DNA of 64,000 nucleotides from Pristionchus mayeri (GCA_036245805.1 BTRK01000004.1:11098001-11162000), one strand, 5' to 3'; counted from the first letter of the stretch, positions 41,769-53,057 are shown. The notes: generated from the sequence alone by a model not told the origin. Made by a program: numbers and translations.

Positions 41769-43154
41769 ATGATCCCTGAGTTTCCCCTGCCAGAGGAGTC
41801 CGATCTTCTGCACGCCGCTGCCTACCGTCCGATTTATGCTGATTGCGCTCCATCCAAGCTGTTCCCACTATCATTCGGGACCAATCTCTTCGCAGGTGCG
41901 ATCCATTTCCGCCCATGTAAGAACCAGAAGATAACGGTATTTTTTAATCCTCTAATCGATTTCATTGCAGGGTCATTTTTCAACTCGATCGAGGTTGCTC
42001 CATTCCGCATCCTTCCTGCTGTATCGAGAAGGGTCGTATCGACATCGACCCTTTCGCTTCATACCTTGTTCCATTCGTTTATCCCTTCTCTTACTCGCAT
42101 ATCCTCATTCCGTGTAACTCCATTTTTCCGCTTACTCCAAGCATAGGCGATCAATCAAAATTGTTTTCATATTATGTGCTATGTTATGTCATTTTCAAAA
42201 CTCTCTTATAGAAGTGACTCCCCGCAGGACGTGTGCTTTTTCAACTGGTTGCTACAATCATATTTGTGATCTCTTCCGTAATTTCACTGGCTTAGCAGTG
42301 TTCTCTCGCAAACCAAACTCGAAGACGAAATGTATCATTTTACATTTTATTTTCTTACCGTTACTGATAAATTTCGTTACACTGAAGATTTCGCGCTTGA
42401 AAATAAATCAGTCTTGCACATCTCAACATACCACTGGTACCAATTCATTCTGGCGCGACTCCTCTCAAAAGCAAGACATCGAGAGGACGCTCTTCAACCA
42501 ATCGCCCTAAAGTGGTCTAGATCTCCCCTCGGCATATCACTGAACACTGAAGGCGGAGCTTGCATTTTCATGTTTGAGTAGGTCAACATACAATCTAAAG
42601 ATTGCGAAAAGCCAAAATCATCCCTTAAGGAGGAAGCCTTGTGGTCCCTACGAAAACCGGCAAATACGCGTCTCATCCATTTGTTGAGGCCTTGGAACCC
42701 AGAAAAAGTCGAATACTCCTGCCCTGGAGCAGGCATGATCAATATATTCAAATTATTGAAAACATGAATCTAAACGAGCTCATGTGTATCAAAAAGGAGA
42801 GCAAAATCAAGAGATGCAATTTTAACAGAAAGTTTATCTTTTAATACTGACACTTGAATTGGTTAATGCTCGACGCATTTCAGGTCTCTTTCAACTCCCG
42901 AAGGCTCTAAAGACAACATTCTGGAGGGCGTCGCTTGGATCTTCGCTGGTGTAGAACTCATCATCTGGAAAAGGTGCCGCACTCATTCGTACTATTTGTG
43001 TTCGTCGGAATGAATTATTTTTTTCCATTAATTTTGTTCTTCTTTTGACAGGATCATTCTACAAATGTACCTTGTATCGGATGAAATGTGTGCGGGTGCA
43101 CACTACGATGTAGTTGTTCGCGAAGAAGGACTCGAGGAAGACTACGCGCTGTAA
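41769..43154 (+). CDS. Unidentified multi-exon gene candidate
   Basis: Likely exons: 41769 to about 41895 (MIPEFPLPEESDLLHAAAYR...); about 41971-42125, one frame of which reads RIDIDPFASYLVPFVYPFSY then SHILIPCN; 42886-42975 (TPEGSKDNILEGVAWIFAGV then ELIIWKR); and 43052-43154 (IILQMYLVSDEMCAGAHYDV then VVREEGLEEDYAL, stop). The last two join in phase. The VPFVYPFSYSHILIP segment faintly recalls a DENN-type LLYP...QH..IP motif, but that is not enough to name it. The middle (42180-42580) could hold more exons. No signal peptide. The C-terminus is acidic. Confidence 0.4.
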
Positions 43155-44345
43155 TAAAAAATTGGTCGTTAGTTGGATGATATCATGTACATTCTTCAAA
43201 TTACGTTATCTCTAATACTTCATAAGCGTAAATATCGGCAGGTTTGGTTCGTTGCCTATCTTTGCTTATCGTCGTAAATCATCAAAAAACCAGCCTCCTA
43301 GTTGGATACCTGATAGGAAGTGAGGATAATGAAGAGGCGCGGTCTCCATCATGGAGATAATGAGAATGGTTGCATACATAGCAGAGGACCACATTTGCGG
43401 TGGGCGAAGCGGAATGACTAAAAAATATGGGGGGCTGCCCACACACAACGCCGTGATATGGCTTCGCCGTGTTTCTCGTTTCTGAAGTGATTGTGTTTTC
43501 GTTGGGCTACTGACACAACGTTGAAGGGCTTCCTAATGAACTATTTTCATTCAAAAATATGCAATCGTAATTGGATGTTGAAAGTCCCTCGAGCGCGCAA
43601 CCATTGGAATTATGAATGAAATACAGCTTAGAGAGGTGATCGCGAGGTGATCTAACGTAAATGCCTGATGTTATTATCCGATACTCTCAGTTCATCTGGA
43701 TGTTGTAAGCAGGATACACCCCTTAGAATTAATTAGGATATCGTAGGCGTGCACAAATAGGATATATGAACCATAATGCAAATCTAAAATATTGAAGAGA
43801 GAGATTAGTTCTCGTTTCGCAACGAGAACATGCGGGCGCATAAATATGCTGGGCAGAGCACGCGCGCTAACTTCGCCGGGTAAGATTGAGGTCGCAGTTG
43901 CGTGCGCTCCAGATCTGCGTTAACGTGCCATGGGCAGTTTTCAGTCATTCACATGGCGCCCGAGAGATCAAGGCACACTACCATGAAATACACGGCAGAA
44001 TAGGCTGAAATATAGAAAGAAGAGTGTGAGGACTCCTCACTGAGAAGTCTCTCAATCTCGGACGAACTTACCTGAATCGTACACAGCGTGGGCCGGAAAC
44101 GAATACTAATATATGAATGGTTCGATTCGTAAACTAAAAACGAGTGTTTTTTTAAAGAACGGCCAAGTTTCAGGCTAGATATTTTAGCCCCCCACCCTCA
44201 TTGTGCTAGTCTACTTCAATTCTCAGTACTATTTGCAGAGGGCGGACATTACTCACTCATTAATTGGCCTCACGACTCGTATTTCATACGTGCAAATCCT
44301 CACTTTCTTCTCATCCCTTCAGTCGCGCACTGACACTACGTGAAC
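43155..44345. other. Intergenic, upstream of the ionotropic-receptor-like gene
   Basis: No gene or mobile element recognised in 1.2 kb. Just before the start codon, TTTCTTCTCATCCCTTCAG (44303-44321) is a good nematode 3' splice acceptor with no obvious upstream exon in frame (TGA precedes the ATG). It may be a spliced-leader trans-splice site. Confidence 0.45.
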
Positions 44346-47300
44346 ATGGTGATTCGTCTCGCCCAGTCCGGCACCAAAATGTTCCCATTTCTCTTCTTCA
44401 ACGAGCGCACAGATAGATACGAGGGGATCTTCAGTGAGGTGTGGCAGGTATGTGCGTGCTTATTAATGACCGATTTAACTTTCATTTTTAGATGTTTTGT
44501 GCGCACATGGGCGAGGAAATGGAGATTATCGGATCGGCAAACGGCTTCAAACTCGAGCATGGTTCGAACAATTAAAACGAAAAAGTGCAAAGTAGTTCAG
44601 AGGACTTCGCCGACGAGAACGGTCGATATGTCGGAGTCATCGGTGCTGTGCAGAATCGAACAGCTGATGCGACGATCGAGGATTTTATGATGGATGAGAA
44701 GAGGCTGAGAGAGTTTCACGTCACACTCCCATTCGTCACGATGACCATGGTTGGTTCCCTGTTCGACCCGCTTGCTTTTAGGAATGCCCCATTATCAGAC
44801 ACCCGCGCGTCTAGCAGTTGTCTCTTAAATAGAGTTCGAGAAACGATACCACGGTCTCTTCATTCATTGCACTCTCTCGTTGATCGACCGGTCGAGGGAG
44901 TGTGTAAAATGAAGAGACGGAGGCCCTAATTACGAACTCTACACTTAACGATGCAATACTTGACGTGAAAGTATCCTTCCCTTTCCTCAGACGGGTCTCT
45001 ACACGCGCGTTCGTCGATCGGAAGCGTGGCCAATCGATGCATTCATCGTGTTTCCCTACAAGATCGCTGCCCTTATTATCGCCATCGGAATCATTGAATT
45101 CCTACTTGAGACTGCGACGAAATGGATCAGCATTAGGAGATCAGGTGAGCGGAGTTAGCGCCGCTTTTCAATGGTTTTTAATTCGGGGCGGGTAATTCGG
45201 ACTAGAGTTCGATAAACGAGACGGCCCGATACCGCGGGGCCCCGTGAACGAGAAATGAGAGGGAGGGAGGCCCGAAACCGACGTGCAATTATTGAGAGAG
45301 GCCCGAAACCGAGAGGGGGAAATGCACGTAAATACCCTCTTTTAAGTATTCCGGTTTGTTGATCTTTCGATCTCGCGAGTTCGCGAGATCATTTTCATTT
45401 CATTTCTTCATTTTTCTCTCATTGTGATGGGTGATCGTGGTGATAAACGGAAAACGGATGTCTCTCTGAGGTGCGCTTTAAGCTATATTTTCAATCAACC
45501 GTTTCTAAAATCATCCACAGTTCGTGAAGCTCCTCTTGCGCTGTAAGGCCATGTTCTAAGGAGTAAGTTCCAATGTTTTTTTATTTTCCAGGAAATCCAC
45601 AAAACGTTAAGAACAGATCACCCACCCCCAATTTTACGTCTGACGAAGAAGAGGGGTACAGGTTCATTCCATATTTCGTTTCTCTTTTAAATGACTATGA
45701 CATGGCTGCGACATTATATGAATTATACGCTAACAGTTTCCTATCCCTTGCCCCTCTCGCGCGTGCGGCATTCTCAAGGCGTCAAGCGAGAGATTGTTCA
45801 GTTTGTGGGCCTCCATGGACACTTTGCGACTTTTCCTTGTGATATTGCTGAATACGCTGAATTGAATGAAGAGACGCCGCAAGCATCGATTACTGCAGAA
45901 TAACTCCTCAAGCCTTATTTACGAGCATCCTAACCTAATGTTACTTGTTTCGAAGATAAATATTTCGTTTTGTCTCAATCTTATTCTGATTTAAACACAT
46001 TTTTTCTCTCCGGTTTCGGGCCTCTCTCAATAATTGCACGTCGGTTTCGGGCCTTTTCATTCTTCGCTCACCGATCGCTTGCCGCGGTGCGAGACCGAAT
46101 GGCCCGGCCCGAATTGCGAACTCTAATTCGGACCCGACCGGGTAATCGAGAAGAATGGCGAGGAATGAGAATTACCCGGGATAGTGGAAAATAATAAGTC
46201 AATTACCCGAGATAGTTGGATCTGTACCTCACCGCAAAAACAAGCAGAAATGATGCCAAATTGCGACTTGCATCCAACTATCCCGGGTAATTGAACAGAA
46301 CTATTCTGCCCTCTCGGGTCTCAGCTATCCCGGGTAACGTTACATTTCAATCTCTACCGTCGGATGATAACCATCCTGATGATAAGCAAAAACATGTCCC
46401 TTTCCCAGCATCTTCAAAGTAGATTCCCAAAGTGTCAAAAATGCTTCGGTTAAACGGAAGGGTCCATTTTTTGGTTACCACCTGGAAGGTTATCATCCGA
46501 CGGTGATCACCCGACCTAGTGGCTTTCAATGATTACTTCAGGAATGGAAGGGCCCAACTGGAAGGGCCAGAGTCGATTCAACTTGGCTGCATTCAATTGT
46601 GAGAACTAATAGAAGATGATGAGCAATGGTCTCCATACCATACACTCTCTCGCTCACTCTGATCGACGAAAGAGTGTGTTTGTTGGAGAGAGTCCGGCGA
46701 TCTCCTTAAGAGATACTAACCAGAAGTAATTCAGGGGCCACTCGCGTTGCCTCGCTCGCCTTCCTATTCTACAACTTCATGATCTTCCTCATGTACAATT
46801 CAGCGTACGCAGGCAATTCGAGTTCGAGTACGGAGGAGAAAACAATGTGAGTGGATACGCTAATATGTCGACTGAGCATTGTTGAGAACAATGGAGCAAG
46901 TGGCGCAAGCTGCTCGGGGCGACAATCTGCTCATGGTCTCGAATGGAGACTTCTTCGGAGATCGAGTGAGTCATTTTGAGGAACGTAAGCAAGGATGTCG
47001 ATCTCAGCTTCCCGAGTTGTTCGGCTATGAAATCAAGATGGGAGAAGTATCAGGAAAGGCGGAGATCATCCCAGACATGCAGACTATGGCGGACATGGTG
47101 CGACATTTAAAAAAAAAAAATACACAGTTAACTTCAGCTTTGCGATCCATCATCATCGAAGATTGTAACCGCTTACATAATTCTCTACTCGATATTCTCC
47201 GTCAATCCAGCCCATCCTCACAGTCTCAACTGCGATCTCGAACCGTTAGTCAGTCCGCAATCCAAGAAATGGCAATTTATTAAGGGTTGACGTCTCCGAT

Positions 47301-47726
47301 CGAGCATACCTCAAGGAGAATCTGCCCGGATTCTACGAAGTGAACGTCAATGTGCCCTACCCTGCAGTTTTCTATCTAAACAGAGCGAGATTCCGCCGCT
47401 CGACGATCGACAGATTCAACCAAATCGTGCAGGGAATGTTCGATATGGACAAGGTCTTGTCTTTGTTTCTGATAAGAAACCGAGAACCCCCATTTAAGCA
47501 AGAAACACTGTGGTGGGGACGGTTCACTGGTCGTCACAGACAGACTTACTCCAATCGGAAGCCCAAGTTCGCGTGCACCCCACTTCCTCTCGGGTCTCTC
47601 GTAGTTCCCTTCTATGTTTGCGCCGCTCTCCTGCTCGCCAGTTTCGTTTGTTTCATCTTTGAGCTATCTCCCTGCTCCCAGAAATTGCATCGTAGCTTGC
47701 GCAAATATGCAAGATACCTAAACTAG
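44346..47726 (+). CDS. Ionotropic glutamate receptor-like ligand-gated channel
   Basis: Exons with matching phases: 44346-44447, 44492-44561, 44601-44749, 44991-45144, 46735-46846, 46887-46965, 47008-47097, and a last one from about 47287 to 47726 whose junction is unresolved. The ligand-binding S1 lobe is recognisable in RYVGVIGAVQNRTADATIED...REFHVTLPFVTMTM, matching the 'G..G.igel..g.aD...' and 'r...vdfs.Pf' pattern. M1 follows (IDAFIVFPYKIAALIIAIGI), then an M3-like SLAFLFYNFMIFLMYNSAYA, S2, and M4 (VPFYVCAALLLASFVCFIFE). The exon path goes from M1 to M3 with no pore-loop/M2 segment. No signal peptide is visible, so an N-terminal exon may be missing. The intron at 45145-46734 is filled with mobile DNA. 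The role is presumably membrane chemosensing or channel activity, by family analogy. Confidence 0.75.
44830..44941. mobile_element. 110-bp hairpin MITE (TAGAGTTCG family), intron 3 of the channel gene
   Basis: TAGAGTTCGAGAAACGAT to ATTACGAACTCTA with GGTCTCTTCATT, CGACCGGTCG at the centre and AAAATGAAGAGACGG. The most symmetrical member of the family. Confidence 0.85.
45203..46125. mobile_element. 923-bp element with TAGAGTTCG ends and an internal putative gene
   Basis: Left TAGAGTTCGATAAACGAGAC and right GAATTGCGAACTCTA match the ends of the 110-bp MITE family. Sub-terminal GGCCCGAAACCGACGTGCAA and its complement (near 46032-46050) extend the inverted repeats to about 150 bases. The ~620-bp interior is not palindromic. 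It may be the longer relative that shares a mobilising enzyme with the small MITEs. Confidence 0.75.
45427..45903 (+). CDS. Putative cargo gene inside the 923-bp element
   Basis: Begins MGDRGDKRKTDVSL with a GT donor after about 45471. A later exon after the TTTTCCAG acceptor (about 45592) reads NPQNVKNRSPTPNFTSDEEE then GYR. A third stretch near 45782-45903 reads REIVQFVGLHGHFATFPCDI then AEYAELNEETPQASITAE, stop at 45901-45903. Splice-like boundaries are present but I could not join all phases. No transposase motif and no recognised domain. It could be a captured host gene fragment or an accessory protein of the element. Confidence 0.25.
46126..46345. repeat. Clustered TTACCCGGGATAGT inverted motifs
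   Basis: At least five copies of a 14-base motif, in both orientations (AATTACCCGGGATAGT, ACTATCCCGGGTAATT), between 46137 and 46340, with CGGGTAATCGAG just beyond the right end of the 923-bp element. Could be a small hairpin element or binding-site cluster; not identified. Confidence 0.5.
46346..46515. repeat. Hairpin element with TCGGATGATAACC ends
   Basis: CCGTCGGATGATAACCATCC on the left and GGTTATCATCCGACGG on the right flank a 110-base middle. CACCCGACCTAGTGG follows. Ends resemble those of the hairpin at 49352-49500. Confidence 0.6.
46626..46700. mobile_element. Hairpin MITE, short member
   Basis: GGTCTCCATACCATACACTC and TCTCTCGC...GATCGACGAAAGAGTGTG then GGAGAGAGTCC form a hairpin with the core motif of the 110-bp family. 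Terminal TAGAGTTCG is not visible. Confidence 0.6.
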
Positions 47727-48424
47727 ATTTATCTTGTAATGCCAATGTTAATACATAACATTTGTTTTCTGTGCATTCGACGTCATAAAATTCAAAGGAA
47801 AATTGGAATTATTCCGATTGAATAGATTACCATCGGATTGCGTCAATTGCATGCTGTATGCTGTAATAGTTTGAACAGTCAAAACAACCTGATGGATGGA
47901 GTGGACTGAGTAGTGCATTACATGCAATCTAGAAAGGAGTCGTTCGAAGAGACTCATTCGAGAAGAATGCCTCGATACGCATTTCAAAAAGTCTACATAA
48001 ACAGGGATTAATTCACTTTAGACATTTCACCGTAGGTGAGGACAGACCAGAAACACATCTATAATATGCGTGCGGAATGCTAATACGAAATTCCCTGAAT
48101 TCGAGTTCTAAAAATTTGGCTCAGATACTCTCTAGGCTAGCATCTGCTTCTCTCTATTTTAAGCCTTCCTTGATTTGCAGGAAACCAGGAAGGCAGCGAC
48201 TATAAATATTCCCATTAATGTTCCGCGATGCGGAACTGCCTTTTGCGTGTGAAATTATTTGCTGATCGGCTCTATACTGAAGCGATCTAATGGTGCTATT
48301 AACGTATCATGTTCAAAATCTCGCGAGATTTCTTAAGCTAAGAAGCGCAATTCCAATACAAAAATATCATGCTTTTAATAAAAATTGTATCTGATTATCT
48401 GTGAGACACTTCTACAAAATAAAG
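47727..48424. other. Intergenic, no gene recognised
   Basis: 3' flank of the channel gene. A TATAAATA lies at about 48201-48208, 220 bases before a short signal-peptide-like frame. Nothing further supported. Confidence 0.35.
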
Positions 48425-49189
48425 ATGATTCGCTCTTTTCCCGCATGTTTATACCTTTGTTGTGTTGCTCTGCACTCGTGTGCACCCAGTAGCATTCGAT
48501 ATTCGGGCAATGTTCTCTTCATTTCCTGCACTCTCCGCAGTGTGACAAGCTATGCACTAGTTTTATTTCTCTATACTTATTCGGATCTACTTGCTTTAAT
48601 CGGAATAAATCGCATAATTGATGAAATCAGCTTGATTTCGGATTTCTTATCACCATTATGAACAGCATTGCTCGACGTAGAGTAGCATGAGAACAGTTAT
48701 CCTGGCTGAGTCTGGCTGCTCCCTTCTTTGGCCCCACCTTGTATACCGCCAATAATCAGCAGCATTAAACGCTACTCGACGATACGCAGTGCACAGGGTT
48801 TTCAAGCACGGGGTTGGTTTCACCGGTGGAAGATTAGAAACCGTATTTTTGCTTCTTGCTGATTTTCACGTTCTATGAACCTTAACCATGTGATCGCGTT
48901 TCCGGTGTGTTTCTGTAATATTTTCCAACTGGATCTCGATGTTTTGTCACCCCATCTTTCGTGCGTGTTTCTACGTCTTGCCTCACTATCATTCGGGCTT
49001 CACTTACATACATGGAATCCACACGATTGTTTATTGCATTCCGAGTACCTGCTGTTATTCGTGTGTATTCTAAGGATGGCGAGAAGCCTTGCAACTGGGA
49101 AGTGATCACAACAAGGAAATCGTGCACGGAATTTGCAAGAATTCAGGGGGATAAACAATACTGATGCTTCGCCATTTTGCGTTTGCAGA

Positions 49190-49292
49190 CTGCCTAAGCG
49201 AGGAATCGTCTGATTCTCTCCAAACCACACGCTCTCTCACCGGTCAGAGAGACGAAAGAGCGTGCGAACTGAAGAGAGTCAGACCATTGCTC
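49190..49292. mobile_element. Hairpin MITE member
   Basis: GTCTGATTCTCTCCAAACCA and CACGCTCTCTCACCGGTCAG, then GAAAGAGCGTGCGAACTGAA and GAGAGTCAGAC, pair around an ACCGGT centre. Immediately follows a candidate acceptor TTTGCAG at 49184-49190. Confidence 0.65.
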
Positions 49293-49351
49293 CCCGAAGC
49301 GATTAGAGAACACGTGTGGAGACTCGCGTGGCTCACCACCAAAGCACGCAG

Positions 49352-49500
49352 TAGATCGGATGATCACCTACTGGATGATAACCGAGAAATCGACCCTTCT
49401 GTAGAACTTTCACAGAATCATTGTTGACACCTACTGTTAAAGTTCTACAGAAGGGTCGATTTCTCGGTTATCATCCAGTAGGTGATCATCCGACCTAGTG
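49352..49500. repeat. Near-perfect 50-bp hairpin (149 bp element)
   Basis: Arms of about 52 bases (CGGATGATCACCTACTGGAT... and the exact complement) enclose a loop of about 32 bases. Flanks AGTAGATCGG and CCGACCTAGTG hint at slightly longer diverged ends. Confidence 0.8.
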
Positions 49501-49924
49501 CCCCAAAGTATCACTCTCTTCCTTGACGCTAGCTCCCGGCAAGTGACCTTAGTTGCCCATTTAGTGTTAGTAGAAGTGTAACCTTATTTGTTCTCGTGTG
49601 ATAAACTATATATTCTTTCTCGTGTTGAGTGCAAGTCAGGGACACAAATTCCCCACACCACTCTCTGAATAAAGTTCCACCGCTAGATCATTGGCAACGC
49701 AGGCTGTCCTGCGTCGTGAGCTTTGCTCTTCGGACTCGCGATGCATCCGAACTAGAGCCGGAATGACGAGGGACTCTTATTCGACTATGAATCGAACCGT
49801 CTCGCAGAGTTACCGGTGCCCCCCTATTTGATCGAGCAAAGTTCTCCTGCCAGTGGGTACGAATAGTTCGTTCTCACAAGCAAAATATTTGCCGCTCTTC
49901 CCGTCTCTCTCCTCTCCCGAGCAA

Positions 49925-50000
49925 CGGTCTCGCTCTCTTCATATCATACACTCTCTCGCTTTCTCTGATCGACGAGAGAGCGTGTGGTTTGGACGATTCC
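49925..50000. mobile_element. Hairpin MITE member
   Basis: CGGTCTCGCTCTCTTCATAT, CATACACTCTCTCGCTTTCT, GATCGACGAGAGAGCGTGTG share the family core, especially with 46626-46700. The right end is diverged. Confidence 0.6.
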
Positions 50001-50517
50001 TACGGTTCCTCTCTTTCTCCGTTCACAGTGGAAGAAGCACAGTGATTGTCATTCGCTTCGTGCGCATGCGAGCAACCATATTATTGGAGCATATAAACAG
50101 AAAATGTGGCATTGAGCAGAGCTGTTTATGCTCAGTTGCCCACGGTTCTTGAATTAAACAAATCCGAATTTCGCAAATCCGAATTTGTCATTAAACAAAT
50201 CCGAATTTCGCAAATATTTTTCCGTCATCTTTGGAGGTCCGTAAAGGGGCGGGCCCACACTCTGCCCCATATCTCTCTGTTCCTTTTTCAGCTGTATTCA
50301 TACATGTATGTCATCCCAATTGCACGAGGCCCTCGATCCTTGATATATCATTGCATTTGCCCATCATGTATCATTGCAGATAAACCAGAGATTGTATCAT
50401 ACTTGCCCATCCCCATTACTTCGACTAATTCAATTCTCGTAAACTACTCAGCGCCAGGACTGCCATCGCTCTTCAACTTTCTCGTCATGTATACGGTATC
50501 CGATCGTGAACTAACTA

Positions 50518-51691
50518 TTAGGGTGTCCGGAAAGTTCGTATATTTTTTTGTTTTTATTTTTTATTCAATGCTTTACAATTCTCAGTGACCAATGTATGCC
50601 CCCTTCTTTCTCACTACCTCCCTCCAGCGATTGGGCAGGGTCTCGATTCCTCTCTTCCAGAATGCGGGTTTCTTCGAGACCGCCCAGTTCACGAAAGCCC
50701 TCACAACTTCATCTCGATTCTTGAGAAGTCAGAGAGAGAGCGGAAGCAGTGGTAGTCGCATGGGGAGAGATCCGGGGAATACGGTGGATGGGGAATCCTC
50801 TCGATCTTCAGCTCGTCCATTTTCTTCTGGGTCATCGTCGCTCGATGTGGGCGAGCATTGTCCATCAGAAGAAGAATTTTGCCCTGGTTCAGGAGTCTGG
50901 GAGGGACTCTGATCGCGACATCTTGCAGTTGTTCAGAGAAGAGGTCGGCATTGATGCTGGTGCCAGGGGCGAGAATCTCCCAGTAGATGGGACCGAGCAC
51001 TGAGAAGAAGAAGCAGAGGAGTTCCTTCTTTCCGTGCTCTTCCTTCTTCGGGACGGGCGTAGGCTTCTCATCTGCATCCACCCATTGCAGGAATTGACCC
51101 ATCGAAGATTGGATCTACGATGGAGTAATTCCCGACAGACTTGAACACGATTTTTCAGCTGTTCGGGGGAGAGGTCATGTTGAATCACTTTTGGGAGTTT
51201 CGGCTTCTTCCCAGATCGATGGAGGATATCGGACACCGTTGATCTGGGAGTACCAGTATCCTTCTTCAACTCACGCACACTGGCCATGGGCTTGCGCTTC
51301 AGTGTGCGGAGAACGAGAGGCTGATCGAGGGAGGGAGGGCGTCCAGAGCGGGGTTGATCATCGAGACCAAACTCCCCTTTCTTGAAGCGGGAGAACCACT
51401 TATAGCAGAAGGGTATGGAGGGGGCGTCAGCTCCTTCCGACTGGGCCAGGGTAGAGTGGGCTTCCTTCACGGATCGGCCAAGAGGGTAGTAATAAAGTAA
51501 AACTGCTCGGAGGTAGAGATGGGAGTCTATCACAAGAATCAATGTAGCAACTAGGAGACTTATTAAATCCTCTCACTACTCAACGCCAGAATGATGCAAT
51601 ACATTGTTGACAAACAGATTGCGCAATCACTGCATTTGATCGCGAACTGACTTTTTTCCGAAGCATTATACGAATTTTCCGGACACCCCAA
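50518..51691 (-). mobile_element. Mariner element, 1174 bp, near full length
   Basis: Terminal repeats TTAGGGTGTCCGGAAAGTTC (left) and TTGGGGTGTCCGGAAAATTC (right, complement), each followed by GTATA, flanked by TA at 50516-50517 and 51692-51693. The length is close to a typical full mariner (about 1.3 kb). It lies inside a region with exon-like fragments. Confidence 0.9.
50582..51542 (-). pseudogene. Mariner transposase, broken by two frameshifts
   Basis: The first frame (51542 to about 51110) has the N-terminal helix-turn-helix domain, with SIPFCYKWFSRFKKGEFGLD and DQPRSGRPP typical of mariners. The second frame (from about 51105) has WVDADEKPTPVPKK with the first catalytic Asp, MDNARPHRA with the second, and PYSPDLSPCDYHCF with the third Asp, a D,D34D arrangement. 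The last frame carries the C-terminal WKRGIETLPNRWREVVRKKG, stop at 50582-50584. The shifts lie near 51105 and 50725. The three catalytic Asp all survive, so decay is recent. Confidence 0.9.
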
Positions 51692-51693
51692 TA

Positions 51694-53057
51694 GTTTCAC
51701 TGACTAATCACTGACCATTCTTGAAGTTTATATAGCGATGAATAATAGACTCAACGAAATTCGCAAAATATGGGCGGAAACAAAAATTGGCAGAATCGCA
51801 GTGCACACAACATGTGTTGGAGGTGAAGAGGAAGTTTTGTGGTGAATTGTTTTTGTCTTGACAATTGAACGGACATCAATATATTTACGACAAATTAATG
51901 CGTATTTGGTGCTGATTCAATTCTTTGGAAGAGACGATATCGTTTCTGCATGTTTCTCAGCTGGACATAATGATACAGGCGGTTTCAATATGTTTTGAGT
52001 AGATCTGCGAGAATATTAGAAACGGGACACCAATGAATCTGTGCATATTACTCAATTGAGATGAGCAACGAAAATATTGTTGTGCACAGATCTTAGCTCG
52101 ATTGAGAGTAGTGATATACAATCTGTGCTGAACAGTCCCGAGTCGATTTCCAACATAATATGATATTGATAGAAATTTTTTTCTCGTGTACATTATGCGT
52201 ACCTATTCCCTTGAGATACCGACATGACCTTGATTGATAATTGCTAAACTTGATTGTATGATTGTTTTCCCTTGCTCCCACTCACTTGTGGTTTGGTCAT
52301 AGAAACAAGGGAAAAGGGAGTGTCCACTGTTAGTTTGGTTAGATCGAGTGTGCGAGATGATTCCCGTAAGCACATTACACGCACAAAACCTGATAATGAA
52401 ACTGAATAATATGCTAAAAATATAAGAATCGAGCTAGGTTTTTCAATACAAGAAATATTTAAAATCGTCAAATATTTATACCAGTTTTGGACATCCTGAT
52501 GCACTCCCAAAGTCATATTGTGCTCACTTTATTTTGGAGATCTCTGAATCGAGTTGGATTTCGTTAGTTCTCACTTTCAGAGTGTGCGAAATGAAACGAC
52601 CACTACCCGAATTGCTAAATCTCCGATTAAAGTGAGACAACCACTTCTTAAAGTTCTTATCATTTATTCTCTTCCTGAAAAACACCTCTCCTTTATCACA
52701 AATTACATCTGCCACATCTGTTGGTGTCGCAAATTACATTATTTTTTCTGCATTCGACATGCGTTCGGCAAACAACAATGGGTGCATCCTCTAGCATGCG
52801 CGAAATTTCCTACCTTTCAACCATTCTCATGCCCCATTACTCAGAATCTGCCTCTTCGCAATACAGTTGGCCTTTCGAACCGGGGTGCACGCGTACGGAG
52901 AAAACTTTTTAAGTGAGCGCCCTCTCTCCCTCTCCCTATTTATCGATATTTGTATCTATCTCTAACCGTCTATCACAAAACTTGAAGATCGAATTCCATT
53001 TTGTTTTCATTACTAAGGTGTATATAATGTTCCGAATGAGGCGGGAATTCACCAATC
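51694..53057. other. Mostly intergenic; one short myristoylation-like frame
   Basis: No gene firmly supported. A 44-residue frame starting MGASSSMREISYLSTILMPH (52779-52912) has an N-myristoylation-like start but no other support. 52556-52625 (TTCTCACTTTCAGAGTGTGC, AATGAAACGACCACTACCCG) looks like a decayed hairpin MITE. 51694-52500 is AT-rich and featureless. Confidence 0.35.

Larger units (their letters stand above)
48425..50517 (+). other. Region with gene-like fragments, unassigned
   Basis: A frame at 48425 starts MIRSFPACLYLCCVALHSC, a plausible signal peptide, followed by a CCGCAG acceptor-like site. Another at about 48963-49164 ends VYSKDGEKPCNWEVITTRKS then CTEFARIQGDKQY. After acceptors near 50290 and 50380, a stretch reads PEIVSYLPIPITSTNSILVN. 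These may be exons of one or more secreted proteins broken by the MITEs here and by the mariner at 50518. They cannot be joined in frame by hand and no family is recognised. Confidence 0.25.

Noticed and set aside
52779..52912. 44-residue frame starting MGASSS
   Set aside because: A myristoylation-like start alone is weak; no splice partner or family.
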